A stretch of 40,044 nt of DNA from Streptomyces mesophilus (GTDB taxonomy: Bacteria; Actinomycetota; Actinomycetes; Streptomycetales; Streptomycetaceae), in the NCBI RefSeq assembly GCF_011044995.1, contig NZ_JAAKZW010000045.1:1-40044 (forward strand), given 5' to 3'. The position numbers and the translations under genes were made by a program. The notes under the pieces are model-generated. The model made no database searches. It saw nothing but the letters and a program-made list of their open reading frames with translations, and was not told the DNA's origin. Positions 21,850 to 27,963 of this stretch are shown piece after piece (the stretch's first letter is position 1; each line of letters starts with the position of its first letter).

Positions 21850-23396
21850 GCATCCCCAACGACACGAGCCCCGACCTGTGGGAGGGCTTCGAGCACCTCG
21901 ACCCTGAGGAGATCACCGGCACCCCGTGGGACGAACCCGTCCCCATCACGGCCCGTCCCGCTCTCCCAACCTTCCCTGTCTCGACCCTGCCGGCCTGGCT
22001 CGGGGACATGGTCAACGGCGTGGCAGAAGAGACACAGACCCCCGTCGACCTGGCGGGCTGCCTGGCGCTCGCGGTTCTCGCCACGGCCGCGGGCGGTCGG
22101 GCGAAGGTGTGCGTGCGGGGCAACTGGCGCGAGCCGGTGAACATCTACACCGCTGTTGCGCTGGACCCCGGCAACCGCAAGTCGGCTGTCTTCGACCTCA
22201 TGGTTCGGCCCCTGCTCGCCGCAGAGAAGGCGCTCATCGAGCTGTCCGGGCCGATCCGGGCCGAGGCAGAGACGACGATCCGGCTCGCCAAGGCAGCCGC
22301 CGACAAGGCCACCTCGAAGGCCGCGAGCGCTGAGCCTGGCGCCCGTGACGCGCTCACCACCGAGGCGATCGGACTCGCCCAAGCAGTCGAGGAAATGACC
22401 GTCCCAGCCATCCCACAGCTTGTCGCGGACGATGTCACACCGGAGAACGTCGGCACGCTCCTGGACCAGCAAGGCGGACGTATCTCCTGCCTGAGCGCCG
22501 AGGGCGAGCTGTTCGACATCATCGCCGGTCGCTATACCGGCAAGCCGAACATGGGCATGTTCCTCAAGGGCCACGCCGGGGACATGATCCGGGTCAACCG
22601 GCAGGGGCGCGACGCGCAGCACATCGACGCTCCCGCCGTCACGGTCGGTCTGGCGATTCAACCCGAAGTCCTGGACTCCCTGGCCCGCATCGACGGAGCC
22701 GACGGGCGGGGCCTGCTCGCCCGGTTCCTCTACTCCAAGCCCGTGTCCCTGGTCGGTAGCCGCAACCTGTCGCCCGAGCTTCTGGACGAACAGGTGGCCT
22801 CGACCTATGCCAAGCAACTGGCTGGTCTCACGCTCGCCTTGGCCGACTGGACCGATCCGGCGATCCTCACCCTCACCCAGGAGGCGGACGCAGTGATCCT
22901 CGCGTTTCAGAGGGTCACCGAATCCCGGCTCGGCAAGGACGGCAGCTTCGCCTCGATCGTGAAATGGGCCTCGAAGAGGGACGGAGCCGTGGCCCGCATC
23001 GCAGGACTGCTGCACCTGGCCACCCACCCCGAGGACGGCTGGCACAAGCCGATTGAGGCCGCGACCATGGCCGCCGCGACCGAGCTGGGCGACTACTTCA
23101 CCGCACACGCCCTGGACGTGTTCGACGTGATGACAGCCTCCCCTGCTCGGGACACCGCGTACGCGGTGCTCACGCACCTGCGCGCGAGCCGCTTGACCGG
23201 CTTCTCCAAGCGGGAGCTCTTCCGGGCCCTGCCCCGGGCGGACTTCCCCGCGATCGGAGATCTGGACCCGGCGTTGACGCTGCTCGAAGAGCACGGCTGG
23301 ATTCGCCAACAGCCCGCACCACCGCGCAACGGACGCGGCGGCCGGCCACCCTCTCCACGCTACGAATCCCACCCCCGCATCACCCGCGCCGCGTGA
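21846..23396 (+). CDS. DUF3987 (YfjI-type) helicase-like replication protein
   Basis: 516 residues, start coupled to the tiny upstream frame. DUF3987 proteins are P-loop, RecA/DnaB-like proteins that partner prim-pol enzymes in mobile elements. Seen here: LPAWLGDMVNGVAEETQTPVDLAGCLALAVLATAAGGR (family N-terminus), a degenerate P-loop LDPGNRKSAVF, and a helical insertion (IRAEAETTIRLAKAAADKATSK). Then come ISCLSAEGELFDIIAGRYTGKPNMGMFLKGHAGD and LLARFLYSKP, with a C-terminal winged-helix-like domain. The first iteron of the downstream array overlaps its stop codon, linking gene and array. Confidence 0.8.
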   Translation: MSIPNDTSPDLWEGFEHLDPEEITGTPWDEPVPITARPALPTFPVSTLPAWLGDMVNGVAEETQTPVDLAGCLALAVLATAAGGRAKVCVRGNWREPVNIYTAVALDPGNRKSAVFDLMVRPLLAAEKALIELSGPIRAEAETTIRLAKAAADKATSKAASAEPGARDALTTEAIGLAQAVEEMTVPAIPQLVADDVTPENVGTLLDQQGGRISCLSAEGELFDIIAGRYTGKPNMGMFLKGHAGDMIRVNRQGRDAQHIDAPAVTVGLAIQPEVLDSLARIDGADGRGLLARFLYSKPVSLVGSRNLSPELLDEQVASTYAKQLAGLTLALADWTDPAILTLTQEADAVILAFQRVTESRLGKDGSFASIVKWASKRDGAVARIAGLLHLATHPEDGWHKPIEAATMAAATELGDYFTAHALDVFDVMTASPARDTAYAVLTHLRASRLTGFSKRELFRALPRADFPAIGDLDPALTLLEEHGWIRQQPAPPRNGRGGRPPSPRYESHPRITRAA

Positions 23397-23649
23397 CAGA
23401 ACCCCCAAGGCGCTGACAGAACTGACACAACCTCCCGACCGTGGGATTGACCTGCCGAAACTCTCATGATCTCGGCTGTGACAGAACCTCCGGAAACTCA
23501 GACAGAACCTCGAAGTCCGCACGCGGACGCCATGACAGAACCTCCCTCGGGGAGGTTCTGTCAGAGTTCTTTCTAGTTCTGTCACAAGATCGCTAACCGG
23601 AGAATCCGCAGGTCAGCTAACTACCGTCGGGGTTCTGTCGGTTCTGTCA
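23394..23649. repeat. TGACAGAACC iteron array, mirror-symmetric (candidate origin or xis/int control region)
   Basis: Six direct copies start at 23394, 23414, 23423 (variant), 23479, 23500 (variant) and 23533. Four inverted copies end at 23563, 23584, 23640 and 23649 (one of these is a variant). Spacings 21, 56 and 9 bp recur in mirror order on both sides of 23531.5, and a TGACCTGC block also keeps register. TGACAGAACCTCCC-TCG-GGGAGGTTCTGTCA (23533-23563) is a perfect 14-bp hairpin. This fills the gap between the DUF3987 gene and xis, where no gene is visible. Confidence 0.85.
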
Positions 23650-23697
23650 GCGCTTAGCCGCCCGCCCGCCGCACGCTGACCCTGCAAGGAGTCCCAG

Positions 23698-23934
23698 GTG
23701 GCCACTCCTCCCAGCACCGATCCGCGCGCAATCCTCCGTTCCGGTCTCCCGGACTGCTACCTCACCCCCGACGACATCGCCGACATGTTCAGGGTGCCGA
23801 AGGAGACCGTCTACCAGTGGCGCAAGAAGCGTCTCGGACCGCCCGGCTTCCGCGTCGGCAAGCACCTCCGCTACGACCCCGCCGACGTTCAGCGATGGAA
23901 GCAGGAACGCATGGCAGCTGAACCAGCCGTCTGA
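23698..23934 (+). CDS. xis: Excisionase (MerR/Xis-type HTH)
   Basis: 78 residues from a GTG at 23698, with AAGGAG seven bases upstream. LTPDDIADMFRVPKETVYQWRKK then FRVGKHLRYDPADVQRWKQ is the winged helix of AICE excisionases. These bind the attachment arms and bend DNA so that Int excises the element. It lies between the iteron array, which may control it, and int. A strong hairpin separates it from int, so the two may be expressed at different levels. Confidence 0.85.
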   Translation: MATPPSTDPRAILRSGLPDCYLTPDDIADMFRVPKETVYQWRKKRLGPPGFRVGKHLRYDPADVQRWKQERMAAEPAV

Positions 23935-23962
23935 CAGCGGCCAACCCCACTCCCAAGACACC

Positions 23963-24002
23963 AACGCCTCAGGGCGGGCCCCACGGCCCGCCCTGAGGCG
24001 TT
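23963..24002 (+). terminator. 18-bp hairpin between xis and int
   Basis: AACGCCTCAGGGCGGGCC (23963-23980) pairs perfectly with 23985-24002 around loop CCAC, followed by TCCCG rather than a T-run. It ends 18 bases before the int ATG. It could terminate xis mRNA, attenuate int, or protect an mRNA end. Confidence 0.75.
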
Positions 24003-24020
24003 TCCCGAAGGGATCACCCC

Positions 24021-25286
24021 ATGGCAGGCCACATCCAAGACCGCTGGTTCAAGACCGAGCCCGACGCCAGCGGGAAGCCTCGCAGGGTCAAGACCGACCG
24101 TCACGGCACCGGCCTGCGCTACCGCGCCCGCTACGTCGGCCCGGACGGGACCGAGAAGAGTAAGTCCTTCCTCGACGGTCAGAAGCGCCTCGCGGAGGCC
24201 TGGCTCACCAACACCGCCGCCGACATGTCACGCGGCCAGTACCTGGACCCGAAGGCCGCACGGACCACCTTTCGGCAGTACGCCGAAAAGTGGGTGGCTG
24301 CTCACGCAGTTGAGATCAACAGCCGTGAGGCGGCGGAGCGTCGGCTGAGGCTGCACGCGTTTCCACACATCGGAACTCGCCCGCTCGGGTCTTTCCAGCC
24401 GGGCCACATTCGCACCTGGCTCGGCAAGCTCCAAGAGGTTGTTCCCGCCGACTCACACCGGCGGATCATCTATGGCACGGTCTCAGCCGTCTTCAATGCC
24501 GCACTCGATGACGGCTTGATCGCCAAGAACCCGTGCCGGGCACGTTCGGTACAGGTGCCCAAGCCACCCAAATCCCTCGTGGTGCCATGGACTGCCGGCC
24601 AGGTCTTCGGTGTTCGGGCCGCGCTCCCCGAGCGCTTTCGTGCCGCCGTCGACCTTGGGGGCGGATGCGGACTCCGTCAGGGCGAGATCTTCGGGCTGTC
24701 GGAGGACGAATTGGACTACGAGAACGGATGGCTTGCCGTGCGGCACCAGCTCAAGCGGATCCGCGGCAAGTACGTCTTCGCGCGGCCGAAGGGCAACAAG
24801 GTCCGGGACGTACCCCTCCCGGACGCCGTGGCTGACGCACTCCGGACCCACGCGAAGGACTTCCCCAGCATCGAGGTCACGCTCCCGTGGCGAACGCCTG
24901 ACGGGCCACCCGTCACGAAGCGGCTGTTGTTCAGCGGGAGCGGAGGCCTTCACGTCCGCGTGAGCTACTTCAACGACTTCATGTGGAAGCCCGCCCTCGC
25001 TCAGGCCGGCATCATCCCCGAGCCGGAGGAGGGCGAGCGGTACGCCTCAGCGCGCGAGCACGGCATGCACGCGCTCAGGCACTTCTACGCCTCTGTACTC
25101 CTGGACGCGGGCGAGAACATCCGAGCCCTGAGCCAGTACCTCGGTCACGCCGATCCGGGCTTCACGCTCCGCACGTACACACACCTCATGCCAAGCAGCG
25201 AAGGCCGCACTCGAAGGGCGGTCGACAGCCTGTATCGCAGGCCCGGCGAGGAAGATCACGGCCCACAGACGGCCCAGGCAGCATGA
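24021..25286 (+). CDS. int: Site-specific tyrosine integrase
   Basis: 421-residue phage-type recombinase that joins the element to the 3' end of pmt. It has an N-terminal arm-binding region (RWFKTEPDASGKPRRVKT) and a SAM-like core-binding domain (residues ~75-180). The catalytic domain carries Arg219 (CGLRQGE), His350 and Arg353 (HALRH), His376 (LGHAD) and nucleophile Tyr386 (RTYTHLM), so all the main catalytic residues are present. CGAAGGG precedes the ATG. It ends 59 bp before the attR core, and its last codons lie in the right arm-type repeats. Target choice in a protein gene rather than a tRNA gene is unusual for AICEs. Confidence 0.93.
   Translation: MAGHIQDRWFKTEPDASGKPRRVKTDRHGTGLRYRARYVGPDGTEKSKSFLDGQKRLAEAWLTNTAADMSRGQYLDPKAARTTFRQYAEKWVAAHAVEINSREAAERRLRLHAFPHIGTRPLGSFQPGHIRTWLGKLQEVVPADSHRRIIYGTVSAVFNAALDDGLIAKNPCRARSVQVPKPPKSLVVPWTAGQVFGVRAALPERFRAAVDLGGGCGLRQGEIFGLSEDELDYENGWLAVRHQLKRIRGKYVFARPKGNKVRDVPLPDAVADALRTHAKDFPSIEVTLPWRTPDGPPVTKRLLFSGSGGLHVRVSYFNDFMWKPALAQAGIIPEPEEGERYASAREHGMHALRHFYASVLLDAGENIRALSQYLGHADPGFTLRTYTHLMPSSEGRTRRAVDSLYRRPGEEDHGPQTAQAA
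25258..25278. repeat. Right arm-type repeats inside the int 3' end
   Basis: A 21-base stretch identical to 8557-8577, containing one full CAGACGGCCCA (25266-25276) and one partial copy. It encodes the C-terminal residues GPQTAQ of the integrase. A further 13-mer, GGAATCGAGAAGG, is also shared between ends (8474-8486 and 25294-25306). Confidence 0.6.
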
Positions 25287-25314
25287 ATCGGTAGGAATCG
25301 AGAAGGAAACCGCA

Positions 25315-25338
25315 GGTCGGGGCAGCAAGGCCCCGACC
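25315..25338 (+). terminator. int terminator hairpin next to attR
   Basis: GGTCGGGGC (25315-25323) pairs with GCCCCGACC (25330-25338), loop AGCAAG. It lies 28 bases after the int stop and eight bases before the attR core, so it should stop int transcripts before the chromosome. Confidence 0.7.
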
Positions 25339-25345
25339 ACGCGGG

Positions 25346-25435
25346 ACTTCATCTACTTCTGGCCGATCTACACCGGCCACACGATCCCGGTGGACTCGTG
25401 GCGGGCTCGGATGTGGTTCGACACCTGGGTGTAGC
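25346..25435 (+). repeat. attR core: 90-bp direct repeat of the pmt 3' end
   Basis: Second copy of the attachment core, 89/90 identical to 8381-8470, ending one base after a pmt stop codon. It is the displaced 3' tail of pmt and is not expressed as protein. Confidence 0.92.
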
Positions 25436-25529
25436 GCCGACTTCTTCGTCACTCGTCGATGTCCGGAAGCGGACCGTTGCCGGCCGGCGCACACCATGGG
25501 TGCACGGGGCTGCGGTTGGTCGGCTTGCC

Positions 25530-25578
25530 GCCTGCACCATCACCGGCACCGCGGGCAATGACACGTTGAACACCCCCA
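25530..25578 (+). pseudogene. Fragment resembling an RTX/hemolysin-type calcium-binding repeat
   Basis: The plus strand reads CTITGTAGNDTLNTP, close to the RTX nonapeptide pattern (GTxGNDxL). No start, no further repeats and no complete gene surround it in the roughly 200 bp between attR and the next gene. It looks like a relic of a calcium-binding surface-protein gene. The stretch is short, so chance resemblance is possible. Confidence 0.3.
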
Positions 25579-25587
25579 CACGCAACA

Positions 25588-25615
25588 GTCCCCGCCCCCA
25601 GCAGGGAGCGGGGAC
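25588..25615 (-). terminator. Hairpin downstream of the small secreted protein
   Basis: GTCCCCGC (25588-25595) pairs with GCGGGGAC (25608-25615) around a 12-base loop. It lies 26 bases past the stop of the minus-strand secreted-protein gene. Confidence 0.5.
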
Positions 25616-25641
25616 ACCGCACGTTCAGACGGCTCCGACCC

Positions 25642-26037
25642 TCAGAAGTGGACTTCCTGGCAGGCCCGGCCCCGCGACTCCATACGCCCGTCGAGGTGTT
25701 CCCAGCCCTCGGCGCAGATCACCGAGCCGTTGGGAAGGTCCCGGCCTACGGGGACGGTGAACTTCTGGTGGTAGCCCCACAATTGGGTCGGGCTGTTCTG
25801 GTCGATGCCGCCGCCCCAGACGTGGAAGTGCCCGGAGAAGTCGCCGTTCCATGTGGTGGACGCGGACACCTGCTCGACCCGCAGCCCACTGCCCTCGACA
25901 TCGATGCAGGTGCGTTCGTTGCAGCCGGTGGCGCCGGCGGAAGCCGGGCTCACCCCTGCGGACGCCGCCATCCCGAAGCACACCGCAGCCGCGCCCGCCC
26001 GCAGCACCCACCGCGTCTTCTCGGTCATACCGTTCAC
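25642..26037 (-). CDS. Small secreted protein
   Basis: 131 residues from a GTG at 26037 (GGGAG five bases upstream); ATGs at 26049 and 26028 are alternatives. A Sec signal peptide (KTRWVLRAGAAAVCFGMAASAGVSPASAGA) precedes a mature domain with four cysteines (GCNERTC, ICAEG, ACQEVHF) likely in two disulfides. It contains a Trp/Gly-rich beta-type sequence (NGDFSGHFHVWGGG). No family recognised. First chromosomal gene right of the element, divergent from the penicillin-binding protein gene. Confidence 0.68.
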   Translation of the reverse strand: MNGMTEKTRWVLRAGAAAVCFGMAASAGVSPASAGATGCNERTCIDVEGSGLRVEQVSASTTWNGDFSGHFHVWGGGIDQNSPTQLWGYHQKFTVPVGRDLPNGSVICAEGWEHLDGRMESRGRACQEVHF

Positions 26038-26210
26038 GCACACTCCCATCCGAACCGGGCATTCCGGAGATCCGGTATAGCATTTCGAGACCTGTTATCA
26101 CCCCGCACCGTCACAGCAAGCGCTTAAGCTGCTCCCCATAACTTCCTGAACACGTTCAACACGCAATACGGGGAAACGGGTTCAGGACTCCTGGGGAGGG
26201 GAGCGCAGTC

Positions 26211-27833
26211 ATGCGCAATGGAGTCAAGACGGGCCTGGTCGGCGGGGTCTTCACCGTGATGGTGGGAATTGCCGGGTATGGGGCGTTCAATTTGTACAAC
26301 GGGGTGACGGGGGGAGAAACGGCGAGCGCGGATTCGAGGCCGACTTCAGGGCCGGTCACCGGTGAGGAAGTCACGGACACGGTCGGGAAGTTCTTCAAGG
26401 CCTGGGCGAAGGGGGATACCGACGCCGCCGCGAATCTCACCAACAACAATGCGGCCGCGTCCAAGGTGTTCGGTTCGTTCGCGTCCGCCGATCTCACCAA
26501 GGTGAAGATCGATCAGGGCAAGGCCTCCGGCACCGGCGTGCCGTTCACGGTGTCGGCGACGGTCTCGTACGAGGGGAAGTCCAAGCCCCTTTCGTACAAG
26601 AGCGAGTTGAAGGTCGTACGGGGGAAGACGACCGGCGCCCCGCTGGTCGACTGGCAGCCGACGGTGGTCCATCCGGACCTCAAGGAAGGCGACACGTTCG
26701 CGGTGGGTCAGGCGGACGACCCGCAGGTCGAGGTCGTCGACCGCGACAACAAGGTGCTGACGGCGGAGAAGTACCCGTCGCTCAAGCCCGTGATCGACGA
26801 GCTGCTCAACCGGTACGCGGACAAGGCGGGCGGCAAGCCCGGCCTGGAGCTGTGGATCGAGCGGGCCGACGCCTCCGCGTACAACACACCGCTGGTGACC
26901 TTGCAGAAGGGCGAGCCCGGGAAGCTGAAGACCCGGCTGAGCGCGACCGCGCAGGCCGCTGCCGAGAAGGCGGTCAAGCTGCGCCCCGAGTCCTCCGTCG
27001 TCGCCGTGCAGCCCAGCTCCGGTGACGTACTGGCGGTGGCGAACAACCGCGCGGACGGCTTCAACGCGGCGTTCTCGGGGACGATGGCGCCCGGCTCCAC
27101 GATGAAGATCGTCACTGCCGCGATGCTCATCGACTACGGAGTGGTTTCCTCCGCCCATGGGCCGGCGCCGTGCACACCCGACGCGATGTTCCGCGGCCGG
27201 ACCATCAAGAACCTGCCGGGTCTTCAGCCCGACGAGGGGGCGACGCTGGCCGAGACCTTCTCGCGGTCCTGCAACACCGGCTTCATCAAGCACATCGACG
27301 ACGACAAGCTCAGCGACAGCTCCCTGACGGACGAGGCGGCGAAGTTCGGGATCGGGCTCGAGTGGCAGACGGGCATCCCGTCCTACGACGGCTCCGTGCC
27401 CGCCGACTACAACGAGCGCGCCACCAACGCCATCGGCCAGGGCACCGTCCAAATGAGCCCGTTGAACATGGCGTCGATCGTGGCCACCGTGAAGAACGGC
27501 GGCACCTTCCTGCAGCCGTCCCTCGTCCCCGGCGCCTACGGGATCAAGCGGGCGCATGCACCCGGCATCAGCAGTCACGCGGCACAGCAGGTCGCCATGA
27601 TGATGAACATCACCGCGACCTCGGGCACGGCGAAGGACGTGATGGCGCAGGCCGGCCGCGGCTACAAGGGCGCCAAGACCGGCTCGGCGGAAGTCGACGG
27701 CCAGGGCAAGCCCAACAGCTGGTTCGCCGGTTTCCGTGAGGACATGGCGGTGGCAGCCGTGACGCAGGAGGGCGGCCGGGGCGGTGAGTCCGCTGGTCCG
27801 ATCGTCGCGACGGTCCTGCGCGCCGGTTCCTGA
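26211..27833 (+). CDS. Penicillin-binding protein, transpeptidase (first of a tandem pair)
   Basis: 540-residue membrane-anchored D,D-transpeptidase for peptidoglycan cross-linking. An N-terminal TM (GLVGGVFTVMVGIAGYGAFNLY) is followed by an NTF2-like domain of MecA N-terminal type (TDTVGKFFKAWAKGDTDAAA). A linker domain follows, then the transpeptidase with the catalytic Ser296-T-M-Lys299, S353-C-N and K489-T-G triads. Strong GGGGAGGGGAG upstream. No lipobox. Paralogue follows directly. In an element-free genome this pair would lie next to pmt, whose loss is reported to sensitise S. coelicolor to cell-wall antibiotics. Confidence 0.9.
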   Translation: MRNGVKTGLVGGVFTVMVGIAGYGAFNLYNGVTGGETASADSRPTSGPVTGEEVTDTVGKFFKAWAKGDTDAAANLTNNNAAASKVFGSFASADLTKVKIDQGKASGTGVPFTVSATVSYEGKSKPLSYKSELKVVRGKTTGAPLVDWQPTVVHPDLKEGDTFAVGQADDPQVEVVDRDNKVLTAEKYPSLKPVIDELLNRYADKAGGKPGLELWIERADASAYNTPLVTLQKGEPGKLKTRLSATAQAAAEKAVKLRPESSVVAVQPSSGDVLAVANNRADGFNAAFSGTMAPGSTMKIVTAAMLIDYGVVSSAHGPAPCTPDAMFRGRTIKNLPGLQPDEGATLAETFSRSCNTGFIKHIDDDKLSDSSLTDEAAKFGIGLEWQTGIPSYDGSVPADYNERATNAIGQGTVQMSPLNMASIVATVKNGGTFLQPSLVPGAYGIKRAHAPGISSHAAQQVAMMMNITATSGTAKDVMAQAGRGYKGAKTGSAEVDGQGKPNSWFAGFREDMAVAAVTQEGGRGGESAGPIVATVLRAGS

Positions 27834-27847
27834 CCGGCACCGAACGG

Positions 27848-27884
27848 GACGGCTGGACCCGGGCACACCCCGGCCCCAGCCGTC
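27848..27884 (+). terminator. Hairpin between the two penicillin-binding protein genes
   Basis: GACGGCTGG (27848-27856) pairs with CCAGCCGTC (27876-27884), with an inner CCGGG/CCCGG pairing. It lies 14 bases after the first stop, and TATAGG at 27914-27919 could be the -10 of a separate promoter for the second gene. Confidence 0.55.
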
Positions 27885-27963
27885 AACCCGGGCAACCGCA
27901 GCCACAGATCACCTATAGGGTGCCCGGACAGTGAGGCACCCGCAGGGCAAGGCGGAGGAACTG

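Larger units (their letters stand above)
8381..25435. mobile_element. Actinomycete integrative and conjugative element (AICE) in the 3' end of pmt
   Basis: Bounded by 90-bp direct repeats starting at 8381 and 25346; the predicted excised circle is 16,965 bp. Inside are tyrosine integrase, excisionase, prim-pol and DUF3987 replication proteins, an FtsK-type TraB translocase, spread-like membrane proteins and a GntR repressor. This is the gene set that defines AICEs. Left-to-right modules: cargo 8702-10712, regulators 10879-12622, transfer 13037-18681, spread cluster 18822-20720, replication 20807-23649, recombination 23698-25286. All modules look intact, so the element may be mobile. No RepSA-type rolling-circle initiator and no nudix Pra activator were seen, which sets it apart from pSAM2. 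Confidence 0.92.
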
